Positions 12,901 to 23,677 of a stretch of 64,000 bases of DNA are shown one piece after another. Within the stretch, counting starts at the first letter, position 1; the number at the start of each line of letters is the position of its first letter. The notes beneath the pieces are model-generated. The model saw only the letters and a list, made by a program, of their open reading frames with translations, was not told the DNA's origin and searched no databases. The DNA comes from Fistularia commersonii. Taxonomy: Eukaryota > Chordata > Actinopteri > Syngnathiformes > Fistulariidae. The translations under genes and the position numbers were made by a program. Location of the stretch: the NCBI GenBank assembly GCA_037954325.1, contig JBBMNZ010000021.1, positions 11,206,616 through 11,270,615 of the forward strand, written 5' to 3'.

Positions 12901-13116
12901 CCAATGGCGGTCGTTGTTAACCCGGTCCGCGACCGATCCGGTATGGTATAGTTTTGGTTGTCTCGCATATTTGGTTTTGGCAAAAGTTTTACGCCGGATG
13001 CCCTTCCTGACGCAACCCTCTGCATTTATCCGGGCTTGGGACCGGCACAGGGAGACACTGCTCCGTGCCCCCCCAAGGCAGGCTTGGAGAGGCACAGGCC
13101 AGTGCCGCCCTGAGGC
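9928..13116 (-). mobile_element. full-length RTE-clade LINE (Expander/BovB-like)
   Basis: The element runs 3' to 5' in window coordinates. At its 3' end (left, 9928-9955) is a (CTT)n tract, i.e. (GAA)n on the coding strand, preceded by the cgacccctaacgggaaaagc block common to many fish RTE elements. Such short tandem 3' tails, rather than poly(A), are typical of the RTE clade. The 5' end is near 13116, about 90 bp upstream of the ORF, so it is not 5'-truncated. It is flanked by an exact 20-bp duplication (9908-9927 and 13121-13140). It inserted into an older inverted-arm repeat. Intact duplication plus unbroken ORF point to a recent insertion. At least five shorter fragments of the same family lie elsewhere in the window. 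Confidence 0.94.
9969..13025 (-). CDS. RTE ORF: apurinic endonuclease and reverse transcriptase
   Basis: A single uninterrupted frame of 1018 codons, a normal length for RTE-clade proteins. Residues about 1-85 are a basic leader of low complexity. Residues about 86-325 form the AP-like endonuclease: VGTLNVGTM, CVQETRW (catalytic Glu), VSGYAPQ, IGADFNGH, TQVDYIL and the terminal histidine in ARQHRMVV. Residues about 570-830 form the reverse transcriptase: FVDLEKAYDRVP (motif A Asp), GLHQGSALSPFLF (motif B), MMFADDIVI (motif C Asp pair). The C-terminus ends VRWRKLTRCGDP. It makes cDNA by target-primed reverse transcription at a nick cut by its own endonuclease. All catalytic residues I can check are present. 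The ATG at 13025 is the first in frame; an alternative Met is at residue 20. Host genes annotated 'craniofacial development protein 2-like' are often this same protein. Confidence 0.95.
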   Translation of the reverse strand: MQRVASGRASGVKLLPKPNMRDNQNYTIPDRSRTGLTTTAIGTDDLQGTNGNWATVGRRTRTRRRGGVRVRKQRERRKGKSLGLRVGTLNVGTMTGKGRELVDMMQRRKVDILCVQETRWKGSKARSLGAGFKLYYYGTDKKRNGVGVILKEEFVRNVLEVKRMSDRLMSLKLEIEGVMLNVVSGYAPQVGCESEEKEKFWNELDEVMQNIPRNERVVIGADFNGHVGEGNRGDEEVMGRFGIQDRNAEGQMVVDFAKRMEMAVVNTFFQKKQEHRVTYKSGGRSTQVDYILYRRGNLKEISDCKVVVGESVARQHRMVVCRMTLVTRKMKRTKAEQRTKWWKLKREECCMVFREELRKGLGGQGELPDDWTTTASVIRETGKRVLGVSSGRKVDKETWWWNEEVQECIQRKRLAKKKWDTERTEENRQEFREVRRKVKIEVAKAKQRAYDDLYARLDSKEGENDLYRLAKQRDKDAKDVQQVRVIKDREGNVLTDARRVMGRWKEYFEELMNVENEREARVEEVTIVDHKVAKISKSEVRKALKRMKSGKAVGPDDIPVEVWKCLGEAAVDFLTRLFNRILESEKMPEEWRQSVMVPIFKNKGDVQNCGNYRGIKLMSHTMKLWERVVETRLRAEVSICEQQYGFMPRKSTTDAVFALRMLIEKYREGQRELHCVFVDLEKAYDRVPREELWYCMRKSGVAEKYVGLVQDMYASCETLVRCAVGVTEKFKVEVGLHQGSALSPFLFAMVMDRLTDEVRQESPWTMMFADDIVICSESRQQVEENLERWRYALERRGMKVSRSKTEYMCVNERNSGGAVRLQGMEIKKLEDFRYLGSTVQSNGECGKEVKRRVQAGWNGWRKVSGVLCDRRLSARIKGKVYKTVVRPAMMYGLETVTMTKRQQAELEVAEMKMLRFSLGVTRMDRIRNESIRGTAHVRCFGEKVREARLRWFGHVQRRDSEYIGRRMLELELPGKRSRGRPKRRFMDVVREDMKVAGVREEDTENRVRWRKLTRCGDP

Positions 13117-13120
13117 TGCA

Positions 13121-13140
13121 TTCAAATGATGATATTGACC
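13121..13140. repeat. target-site duplication of the RTE element, right copy
   Basis: Exact match to 9908-9927, in the same orientation, lying just outside the 5' end of the element. Confidence 0.93.
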
Positions 13141-13320
13141 ACAGTCAGGAAATTCTTGTCAAAATCTTGTTCAGTCCTGAAGCACTGAAGAAGCCTCTCA
13201 GATGAGGGGTGAATTGTCTTTAAGTGAAGAAACTCAAGTCCAGTTGCCAAGACAACACGATTTCAACAAGAATTCACCACGACTGAGAACCTTCAGTCAT
13301 ACACTCAAGGACTAAACATA
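13141..13320. repeat. right arm of the interrupted inverted-arm repeat
   Basis: Contains gaagaagcctctcagatgag near 13186, then cagttgccaagac and actgagaaccttcagtcat. These words recur in the copies at 20.3 kb and 42.4 kb, in direct or inverse orientation. The cctctc-agat-gagggg core can form a small hairpin. No coding capacity. Confidence 0.55.
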
Positions 13321-14173
13321 AAACCATGGACCGAAGGCTGCTTTAGTACTAGAAGACATTGTTGTTTGTCCAGTTTATAAAATGTTGAATGTGGTTCAAT
13401 GACAAAGGGTGCATCGGTCTAAATCTAGGTTTCACTAAAACTAACCTCAAACATTAAGTGGAGAGGATGAAAGTAAGGAAGAGAGACTGTTTTATGCAGT
13501 CAAGTGAATTCTGGCAACAGTATGATCTTCGTGGTGTTAGGCTTCAAAAAGAGACAAATCTTTCATTGCTCACATAGATATTCCTATTTTTCATATAGTT
13601 TTGTGTATTCTCTGGCACGAGTTACGAGGCAATACGTAATTTTGGCGCTGCACCAGACATTCCTGCTAGCTATGACATGCACATATGACTAATACCCATA
13701 GGACTATTGGATTTGCGTATCGTTCATCAGACAAAAATCTGCTGAAATTGATTTCTTCCAAAAATGAATCGCCTCAGAGTGCAAGCTTTCATGAGTACTC
13801 ACAAAATCAGTTATTGTCAGAGATGGACTAACCACCAGCATGAAATTGTTTTCACAATAAATTATTATTGTGGTAGTGGAAGAATGAGGTTCAGCTGTAC
13901 CTTTCTGTCTAAATTATATTTTTAAATCTCCTCTTGCAGGAGTTTGTTTCAGTTGGACACCAGAATTGCAACCAGGAATCCTTTCCCCTCATCACACTTC
14001 GTCTGAAACGACTGATTTTGCCCATGTTGCTTTCCTCCAGCCCATGCAAATTATAAGGCTTGTTTGAATTCATTTAATTTTATTTCACAGATCCTTTAAA
14101 ACTAGATTTGAGCAGAAATTTAAATTCAAATTTGCGTTACCACTAGACTCAGTAAAATTTTTGCATTATTTCG
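13321..14173. other. intergenic, no feature seen
   Basis: AT-rich sequence with no supported gene, RNA or repeat on either strand. Confidence 0.7.
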
Positions 14174-14660
14174 CTATATGTACCGCTTATCCTGCACTCT
14201 GATCCTATGCTGTTCTATCCTGTCCTATCCTATCTTTTCCTATCCTATCCTATCCTAGCCTATCCCATCCCATCCTATCCTATCCTAGCCTATCTTATCC
14301 TATCCTATCCTATCCTATCCTATCCTATCCTATCCTATCCTATCCTATCCTATCCTATCCTATCCTAGCCTTTCCTTTCCTTTCCTTTCCTTTCCTTTCC
14401 TTTCCTTTCCTTTCCTTTCCTTTCCTTTCCTTTCCTTTCCTTTCCTTTCCTTTCCTTTCCTTTCCTTTCCTTTCCTATCCTATCCTATCCTATCCTATCC
14501 TATCCCATCCTATGCCAGCTGTCTGGGTGAGAGGCGGGGTTCACCCTGGACGGTCACCAGTTGATCACAGGGCCACACATTGAGACAAACAACCATTCTT
14601 TCTCTCATTCACACGTCATATAGAGACAAACAACCATTCACTCTCATTCACACGTCACAT
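14174..14660 (-). repeat. SINE-like fragment (minus) carrying a pentanucleotide array
   Basis: The flanks gtaccgcttatcctgc (near 14180) and the block gagaggcggggttcaccctgg with caccagttgatcacagggcc (14530-14570) are pieces of a common fish SINE-like repeat in reverse. Its usual tail is replaced by a long array at about 14211-14513. The array is mostly TATCC units with a pure block of 21 TTTCC units at 14371-14475. A local duplication of about 45 bp (agacaaacaaccattc... repeated) sits at 14580-14660. Confidence 0.75.
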
Positions 14661-17600
14661 TGAGACATTTTGTTTTTGTTTGCATCCTTTTCCACTCAAA
14701 ATTTTTTTAGTCATCTTTTTTTGCGGTGAATGACTTGCACTTTACCTTTGTTGGAATTTCCCATTTACTGATTAAAGTTTCAGTTTTCTCGATTGCTCAC
14801 TCAAGATCTGATTATTATGTGACACTACTAATAAGATTTGTGTCATAAAGATATAATGTTTGAAAACACTAATAGCGTACTTGGTTGTAAAATAGGACAC
14901 TTATCCTAAATCATTAAAAAATTCCAATATTTACAGGCCTCAGATATTTAATGGTGGACAAGGAGAAAAACCTCATTTGGTGATTTCAGTTGAATTGATT
15001 GAATATTTGTGTCAGAAAAATAACGTGAAACAATAATTGAATAGTAAAAAAAATCGAATACAACATTTTTACTGAATCCAAATCACGCATATTGTTTCTG
15101 GCAACACAGTAATAATGATGGCATTAACTACGCCCAAGTCTTTCTCAAAAGATTCAATTGCTATGGTTAATATGCAAATGCTGCCTTTAAATTGGATATG
15201 GTTACTCATCTTTTTACATGATGAAGAGAAAGAGTTTTCAGTTTCTTTGTCCATCAGAGGGGAGGTGCTTCCCCGTGCTCGCTTCCTGATGGATTACTTT
15301 GACATCTGCTTCATTCACTTCTCCACCACGTTGTTACAACAACCACACTGTGGCCCCCAAAAATCCTCCAAGGCTCATGGAGAGGCCAGGCTCCCCATTA
15401 ACAAAATGGTAACCATGCAAAACCCAGATTAAAATTTAGATGCTGTTTAGTTTGTGCAAATGGCCGACCGGGAGAAAGCAGGCAGGGTGTTTTACAATTG
15501 GTGGGGGGATGAGGACAAGAGGAAATTTCCATATGAGAACTAGAAAAGGTCTTAACTCCTGGAATAATCAGCGTAAGACATTCTTCTGCTGAACTCTGTT
15601 TCAATAGAAAGACAACTTTCAAAAAAGCAGCTGCTCAAACAGCCCGAGCCAGGGCAAAACCAGAGAGTCTCTGAGAAGTTACTTGTCATTGGCTCCGGTT
15701 TTCTCGATTACACAGCTATTTCTGTCAACACTAAATAATATACTGTGGAAGATGGGAAAAGATTCACCTTTTTAAATCTTATAATCTATCACTCCAGAGT
15801 ATCAGGGACACAACACAACGACAGATAAATATTTATTCTTACTGTGTGGTAATATTATGTGATCGGTACTATTATTTCACAAGGATAAACTCTGGCTGTT
15901 AATAAAAGTTACTGTGTTAAAAGGAGCAAAAGAGAAGCTTGGTAATTTTTTCACGGTATCTGCTAATTAAAAAATACCTTATCAAATCACAAAAAATTCT
16001 ATGCATAATAAGCTGATACAGATTTGATGAAAAAGTCTGTTGAAATTAACTGTGGGGAAATTCATAAGTGAAACTTTTAAGAGGCTTTGTGTAAGATGTG
16101 TCTTTTTGATCAATTCATCCTTTACTACATTAAAATCATTACCAATACTGTTGTCAGGACTTACAGGCCGTACAGCATCTGAAAACAGTACTTTGTATTG
16201 CTGTTTTTAAGAGCATGTTTTAATATGGCAGTATCTTAACAGCTAATTGAAGTAACTTTAAAGATTTAATTTTAAGGGAAACAACAGAACGGCTAGTTTT
16301 GGACAAGAAAAAAAAGCCTTCATTTATTTTATTCTGTCAGTCCTTTATCAGCTCCCAATTTAAGAAAGATACCAGTGTTATAATGTAAACATCAATATTG
16401 TGATGCTTTACCATTACTTTGCATTTCTTCCATTACTTTATTAGTGATAAACATGGTAATAAACTCAACTATTAGAACCATATTTCTTTTCTTGCTTGTG
16501 TTTTCTGCTTTAGAAGGATCCAATATTTACCATTTCTGGCTCATCAAATTATTTGATAGCATTATACAGTATATTCCCCCCCCCACACACACACCTTAAA
16601 TGTCTGTGATATTATTTTCATAGAGAAGACAATGGACAGACAATGAATGAATGAAGATTTTTTTTTTTTTACAGCAGGTGTTTGCATCTTCAATTTAAGG
16701 CATCCCCGTTTTCTTTCAGAAAACACCGGGGCGGGTGTGCACCGGACAACATTTTGAAAGCATTGCTTCGAGTTCCGGAGCGTGTGGTGGATCATTGTTT
16801 TACTGAAAGAACCAATCCCTTTTCCTCAAACATAGTTTACTTACATTAGATAAGATTTCGTTCTGAAATACCTTGGCAGTCATCTTTTGTTAGCATGAAT
16901 GAGATACAGCCAACTTTTCAGGTACCAAAGAAGAAAAGCTGGTACAGAGCATGACTGAATCACCACCGAGGCCGCACTGCACTTGATTTCGCAAAGACCT
17001 TCATTGTGATTTTACCTGCAACATTTTCTCAGAAAGACACTTTTCTAAAAAGTAAAGTTTTTCATTTTTTTTTTTTTTTTAAATCGGTGTTTCCTTGTGG
17101 TGGTCATATGGGTTAAATGTTAAGAGTGATATAAAAAAAAAAGATTTAATAAAATCCGCTGATCGTTCTGGGCTCGCCCTGGAGAGGGGACTCATCTAAT
17201 GAGTAACAACCATGTCAAGTGTTCATTATATGAGTACATTATAACATTATAATTTTTCCCCAATCTTATCTGTCTTTTAATAACCTAGGAAATTGCTGCA
17301 ATCAGATTTACCTGCATTGCTCTCTTAAGATATATTTTTCAAGAACTTGCACGATTGAAGTTTTGCCTTTGTATCATGAACACAAAACAAATGACAACAT
17401 AAGTAATAATTAAGCTTGTTCTGTTTCCCTTATTCATCAGTCTGTCAGAATCCAGATTCCAAGAGGGCACCATTGAAGCACTAATGACCTGCTTCATGGT
17501 GTTTCTCTTCAACATGACTGTGCACTGTTCAGGTGGCGTGAACAGTGCCTGGCGCCTTTTGCTCCGCGTCGCTTTGTGAGCAGTGCACCTTTGAAGACCT

Positions 17601-18259
17601 ACAACGAATTGCAATTCCAAAGATTTATGACTTTCAGGCTGCCACGTGAGCTGCTTATTATTGTGTCAGCCTCATCTGTTCCTGCTGAATGCTCCTCCTA
17701 AATGTCAAACCCGGATCTTTCTCCATGGAAAACTGGCAGGTTGCTGGTGCACGGCAAATAAAGTTGTCACACTTTGCAGAGGGGGTGCAGGGGGCGGGGG
17801 GGTTCTTTGAATGTTTAAGGAAGGGGTTGCTTAATAACCCATAATCAGTATAGCAGTAACCTTAAAACCACAGCCAGTCAGAGCCAAATCACCTCTGCCA
17901 AAAGTGATGTTGGAGCTGAGGAATTAGCCAGTAACATATTTTTGAAAGGCAAAATAGGTGTTACCACTGATTTTAATTAAGGTATACATAAATCAAATCT
18001 CTCACATGAAATTCTGGAAATGCCACGGCTTTCACAAATCATAATTTTGCAATCAACAACATTATACATGAAGTGTTACGGTATTTGTTGGTGAGAATAG
18101 GCTGAAGTTGAAACGTGTCTTTTTTTTTTGGTGATAAATCCATGACTCAGAGTGAGTCTGCCGGTGTTAAACAAAAAAACAGTCGTGCACCAGTTTCACT
18201 TTTTCCCAAAAAAGGCCGGGATTCATGTTGAACTAAAATGTTTGATTGAATGCGGACTG
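14661..18259. other. intergenic, no gene seen
   Basis: AT-rich DNA with short homopolymer runs, including a C run followed by (CA)n near 16570. Frames near 15115-15620, 16560 and 17340-17620 are short, without domains or splice context, and were not accepted. Confidence 0.65.
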
Positions 18260-18372
18260 GTGGTCAACTGGCGACCAGTCCATCGTGAACCCCATGTTTG
18301 TCTCATTGACAGCCGGGATTTGCTTCAGTCCCGCTGTGCAGGACAAGTGGTGTAGATAATGAGTTAATAATA
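18260..18372 (+). repeat. SINE-like 3' fragment
   Basis: The words ctggcgaccagtccatcgtgaacccc, agccgggatttgcttcag and gcaggacaagtggtgtagataatg match, with mismatches, the 3' part of the SINE-like family seen complete at 49.65-49.98 kb. Here it is 5'-truncated. Confidence 0.65.
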
Positions 18373-18804
18373 AAATGAAATGAGGAAATAACCATCTGTA
18401 AAAAATTAAACAACAGCTTATTGTGGTATGGCTTATGTCACTTCTCTCATAGGATCTTATAGGATCGTTCCTTTCCTAGTGCAACCGGGGTCTAAGAAAG
18501 TGCGGAAGCAATCTTGCCACAACATTGCTATGATGATAAACAGTCATTTTAATGCCTTTTTACTCAGCTGTTTAAAAGAACGCTTCAAAGCAAATTAAAT
18601 TATCCCAACAATAAAAAAGTGATAAAAATCAACCCGTTGTTTGGGCCATCCGTGTCAAACACTCAAAAATGATATCTCGGTATGCAATTTAGAGTCTTTT
18701 CAATTTTCTGCCAATTGACTTTATTCCATGCCATATTCTATTTAATCCTTGGTATTTTTTTTTTCTTTTGATTTCCAAATTATATTTTCAAGATCAGCAG
18801 AAAA
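18373..18804. other. intergenic, no feature seen
   Basis: No gene or clear repeat seen. Confidence 0.65.
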
Positions 18805-19100
18805 TTGTCCACACCTGTTCCTTGTCCCCATTTCAGTCCTGATTGAATCCACCTGTTTCCTTTTATTGTGCATGTATATATAGTCTGTGTTTCCCTTTGT
18901 TGTGTTTCTCCATTCTTTGCACGCTGTGTCTAAAGAGTCTAAGGTTGATTCGTTGCCTTGACGTCAGTTTCTTTGAGTTCGATGACCCCATTGCGATGGT
19001 CTCCTTTTGTTCATTTGTTGTTTTTCTGTGAACCTTGACAGAGTAAAGTAGCCTGAATATGAACCCAGCTGACTCTTACCAGATTGTAACAATCATTTGC
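18805..19100 (+). mobile_element. probable 5' LTR of a Ty3/gypsy element
   Basis: The stretch has a promoter-like layout: cacacctgttccttgtcccc, a TATA-like tgtatatatagtctg, then a T/G-rich leader and a GAATATGAACCCAGC start of gag at 19059. This is the usual arrangement of fish gypsy LTRs before gag. The left edge is approximate and no 3' LTR is seen. Confidence 0.5.
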
Positions 19101-20285
19101 TCCCAGGAAGAGCATCTGACCCATATTGGATGTCGGCTTTTCGCCACTGGTTGAAGGAGCAGGGCAAAGCCCCGTTAGCAGTATCTGGTCAGGTGAACCA
19201 TCTGTGTTCAGGCCCGTGCAGCAAAAACAAACCCTCCAGGTTACCGGTCCTGGTCCCCTCCCGGGAAAAGTTTTTGGTCAGCCCTTTTCTGACTAAGTGT
19301 GAAATGTATTTTGAATTGTGTCCATCTGCCTTTCCTGCGCAACTTCATGAGAATGCTTGGACAGAATGGTCGCCTGATTCGTCGATCTGTGACTCACCCG
19401 AGGCTCACCCGAGCAGGATATAGACTCAGTTGGTGACTACCCCATCCGGCTTTGCACTATGGAAAGCAAACGGAATGCCTGACTTTTCCTACCTGAATCA
19501 GGACTTGTTGGTACCCCTTGACTTGCAACTGGATTTGGACGTGTTGATACCCCTGGCCATACAGACGTGCTCCTTCGACACCTGCTGCTCGAACTCAAAT
19601 CGTTGCGTGCCCGTTGCGGCGCTTGCATCACCTCGGCGAGGGGACGAGGCCGGGGAGCCCGTGCAGTTGGGGAGAGCAGGATTTTCTGCAGAGGCGCATC
19701 TGGGCTGCCAGTAGGAGGGCAGGTGCTCCTACTGTAAGAAGTGGAACCATCTCCTGGTCATATGTACCGCTAGAAGAAATAGTCCACCAGTGTGTGCCAG
19801 ACCCCATCTGGAAAGTTTCATCCTTGCACCTTAAAGGAAAGGTAAGACCTCTTGTCTTTGGGTTCTTATCGGCTGGCAGAGCTCAATGGACTGGGAGACG
19901 GCCTGAAAATGTAATTTTAAGACCCCATATTTAGCACTGCAATTATGGGCCCTTGCTCTTGATGAAATTCAATCTTCTGGGTGACCCAGACTGACCCCCT
20001 CAAGGTCATAGTTGGGGATGACTAAGAACTCCTTGCCTTTTGCTTAAATCACTCAAGCAGCACTCCTGCATTCTGGGATTTCCGTGGTTGAAATTATACC
20101 ACCCACACTGATTTTTGGTAACTGGGAGGTTTTTGGGCTGTACTGAGGGATATCAGGGCAGATGTTTACAGATGAGTCATGTTAAAATAGAGGTATTCCT
20201 CACTGACTTTGCTCATAACCAACCACCAACTTGGACTTGATACCAGTTGGTACTATGACCGAGGAACATTCTTATTGTGGTAAAT
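19059..20285 (+). pseudogene. Ty3/gypsy gag-protease remnant, frame-shifted and truncated
   Basis: Pieces in different frames keep gypsy order. MNPADS at 19059 is a gag start. About 19280-19330 reads FLTKCEMYFELCPSAFP, a gag core motif. About 19640-19690 reads EPVQLGRAGFSAE. About 19727-19770 reads CSYCKKWNHLLVIC, a CCHC zinc knuckle with spacing C-x2-C-x4-H-x4-C. About 20065-20090 reads LGFPWLKLYHPH, the end of the protease region. About 20190-20230 resembles the protease-RT linker. Stops and frameshifts are frequent, so no protein is made. The element stops where the inverted-arm repeat at 20282 begins, so the rest of pol, integrase and the 3' LTR are missing. Confidence 0.65.
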
Positions 20286-20555
20286 GGACTTTATTTTTTT
20301 CACTTAGATGTTTCGCCCCTCATCTGCGTGGCTTCTTCAGCTCTAATGGCCTGTGGGGACTTTCTGAATATAAATGCTAGGGGTTGATCTTTGTTACGAT
20401 TGCTTGTTGTGCAATTTCAAGTGTCGATCGGCACTGAGAAAGCCTCTCGGATGGGGTGGGACGAAATTTCTTGAAGTGAAGAAAATAGAGTCCAGCCACC
20501 AAGACAAGATTATGAATTTACCATGATCTGGGTGACTGAGAGCCTCTACCTGTGT
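20282..20555. repeat. inverted-arm repeat, complete copy
   Basis: The left arm (about 20282-20343) holds acttagatgtttcgcccctc and gtggcttcttcagctc. The right arm (about 20434-20555) holds the inverse, actgagaaagcctctcgg, gacgaaatttcttgaagtg and gtgactgagagcctc. A spacer of about 90 bp separates them, so the transcript could fold into a long imperfect hairpin. It has no coding capacity and belongs to the same family as the 9.8/13.2-kb and 42.4-kb copies. Confidence 0.65.
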
Positions 20556-23084
20556 TAGGGTTAGGTTTTTCAGTTTTCACTTCTCAGACTACCTTTACAG
20601 AGCATACATTATTGATCGAGCCTCAGCTCATTTAGAATTGAAAGGAGTGCGTTTGGGCGGCTTGGACATCTGACATGATGTCTTACAAACACCACCTTTT
20701 TTATATAGGAGATGCGGCTGACTGTTGTGGTGTGTGTGTGTGTTTGTTTTTTTTTTTTTTATAAATAGAATTTGTCTGGCCTGGGAATGTCTTGGGTTCA
20801 CACAGAGAGCAAGAGTGCCTCACTGGGGGCCGACATTGAAGTTGACGTCCTCAGTCTACTGCCACAGACTTGACACTGAACGCATGATCTTAACTGTGCC
20901 TTTTTCGTAAAGGAATTTACTTTGTCTGACAAATTAAATAAGCCTGCATTATCTAAGCACGTAACGTCCCGGTCTATGCAGAGCAAACATTAACTTTTCC
21001 ACCGAAGAAAAGATGCAAGAAGTCAATGAGGTGAATGGGTGTTATGCAAGGAGACTGCATAGGGTGGCTTGAGAGTTATATTGTATGATCAGTCACTTGA
21101 AGCAATCCAAATGATGACTTTTAAAACACTTTGTCTTCAATGTTTAGATTTACATTTTTTTTTTTTTTTTTTTGACCCAAAAACACTACAACTGTCCCCT
21201 GCCAGTGTGAACACATCTGTTTTCTGTACATTCTGTCATTGTAGTTTAAGCAAAGCTTGATTGCCCCTCTGTCTCATCTTGCTTAAGATCAAAACTTTTC
21301 AATGTTCTGCTTGAGTGGTGGTGCTTTAGTTTAAATCCTGCTTATTTGCGCAATATTATACATTTCTTTGAATCACCACTTTAAGAGTCAAGATTCCTCA
21401 CTCACTGTTTTGCCTGAATTTGTATCATATTTCATTTTCATCCCCTAGGCCATACTGTGCATGGCCTTGGGAGAGAAGTATGAAAGATCATAATGGTGTG
21501 TAAATCTGCATCACTTTTTTTTGGATTCAATATGATTGTAAAGACATGGATAACACTTGGACTATTGCTTGCTCGGGTTAAACTTTTTCACTGTATTTTG
21601 TTGCCAATTGGCAGAACAAGAAGTAACTTAATTATATGAATGCAACAAAGCGCTCCAAATCTGAACAAGCTAGTGGGTGTGTCTTGTCTCATTTTTCCAC
21701 TTTGCTCTTCAAGGCGGACAGTGAGTCACAAGAGTTTCCAGGTATATTTATGCTCACTAAATACCTGTGGAAGATGCAGTTATCAAAGGTGTTGACCTTG
21801 AGTTAAAAGTTCAGCATGTCACAATGTATTCAGAGAAGAAATTTCCATTTTTAATTCCGTATTAGTGTTTTATTTCAACTTGTTGCCAATACGGCACTTC
21901 AAAAATGAATGGAAAAACTCCTTTATGGACAGCCACCTTTTGTAGAGCAAACGAAGTGATCACATTCTTTCACGATCATGGTTGTTTGAACAGCTTTTTG
22001 AAATGGTATTCACGGAAAAATGGTCTTGTTCAATACAGTAACTCTTTTAGACAATCATTCCAAATACAAAGGTTTGTGTCATGATCTCCTGGTCTCGCTG
22101 CTACGAAAAGGTCAGCCACAATGCTGATTGGAAATGCCCGTTGGGGTCGCTTAGCTCTGACCAGCTTTGTTTTTTCAATTTAGGGTTCTGGTTAACAGAA
22201 TTGTACAAATCAACCAGAGACAGTAGTTGAGGAGACTGGGATTACACTAGATAAATAAATGCTCATTAGCAACTCACCTAGTGTAAACTGTGGATTGAAC
22301 ATTTCCATTTGAATTTCTGTCGGTATTTGGATGAGTCAATGACCGGATTTTCAGTTTTGCATTAACTTCTCAAGCGCTTGTGTCCATTGCACAGATCTGA
22401 GAGATTGCTGTGCTTCCATCTCTTATTGCACATCTGGCGGTTTACCCAGTGCCAACGGTTTCAGATTACAGACTAAGACATACAGGTGATGACAGATGAA
22501 ATTCTGAAAAACTCTTTACTTTGTTTCCCTGCATGAGCGCTGGTTGTGCTGACTCTTCCGTGCAGAACTCTTGCCTCAACTGTCTGCACTCATGCATTGC
22601 TTCACATACGAAGTCAACCGGCAGGCATTCATCTTGCATGTACCTTTTCAAGCTTCAAGGAGAAAATACCGAGATAAGACCTGCTGGTGCTGCAGATGTG
22701 CATGGCCTTAAAGTTCATTTCCTGAACTTGTCGGTGTGAGATTTTAAAGAGGGAGCTACAGTAATAAACTCAGGAACGGAAGGTATTAGTAGCGTGGACT
22801 GAGAGGCCGAGGTTCTGTTTTGTGTCTCTTAAAACCGCAAGCTTCACCATTTGACAAGATATGGAATCTAATGGGGGTGAGGGGGGAATTAATCTTCGTT
22901 CAGTGCCAAATGGCATTCTCTGTAAAAGACCGTTGCTCTCAATGCTGGTCATGTTTGCATAAATCCTTACTGACCAAACTGCATTTCAATGTCCCGATAC
23001 TGGTGACAAAACAATGCGAAAATCATTATTATCTTGATGTGGCCTCTGATATTTAAGGTAGTGCACCCCAGACCGGTGGCCTGT
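20556..23084. other. intergenic, no gene seen
   Basis: Contains a short (TG)n plus T-run at about 20730-20760 and a T-run near 21155. No supported coding region, RNA gene or known repeat. Confidence 0.65.
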
Positions 23085-23158
23085 CGACCGCAGGCTGACA
23101 TCGAGAGACGTGCAACCATTTGCACATCAGGACAATCTAGGGTCCCCAATGAACCTAC

Positions 23159-23193
<35 letters not shown>

Positions 23194-23225
23194 GTGGGAG
23201 GAAACCGGAGAACTTACTGTCTGCG
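23085..23225 (-). repeat. SINE-like fragment interrupted by a poly-T tract
   Basis: On the minus strand the order matches the SINE-like family at 49.65 kb. On the + strand the words are acaatctagggtccccaatg, gaacctactgcat, then a 26-base T run at 23163-23188, then actgtgggaggaaaccgg. The T run expands the short T stretch that normally separates these words. Confidence 0.6.
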
Positions 23226-23677
23226 GGCGGTCAACTGATAAAACAGCTAGTGATGTTATCATGTTGGGTAATCATGAAACAATGCAGAAGCTATGCACAT
23301 GGTAAAAATGCTGAGCTCTCATTTGTGCTGGACTTAAAGATGATCTCGTCAGCATTTCCCCCAAATTTGCCTAAATTCAGTGGAACTCAAAGTGAATTGC
23401 TAAAGCACTGGGTACCTACCATCAACTTCTGTAAAAGCAAGTGCTCTGCTTCTGACACCAACCGGAGACCGAGGGGTCTGCAGGCCAGTACCACTTTTCA
23501 CTGCTGTAGAAAAGTAAGCAACAGTGTGCATGTCCAATGGCCATTTTTTGTTTTTGTATCAAACTGTTTTATTTAAAATGCTTTACATTCCATGCAACTG
23601 CCATCCAAAGGTGTCAGTCATGGATTAATGTGAAATCTTATTCCCATCAAAACTGGTGTATGACATTTAAGATATTT
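23226..23677. other. intergenic, no feature seen
   Basis: No gene or repeat supported. Confidence 0.6.

Noticed and set aside
12895..13125. Possible short upstream ORF1 of the RTE element on the minus strand
   Set aside because: Its apparent start is TTG rather than ATG and lies in the target duplication, outside the element.
9879..13129. Many + strand frames across the RTE element
   Set aside because: They are antisense shadows of the 1018-codon minus-strand ORF.
13180..13235. Hammerhead-ribozyme-like words (gatgag, gaaac, gtc) in the inverted-arm repeat family
   Set aside because: The spacing between the two core boxes is too short for a proper stem II, and the copies here differ at core positions.
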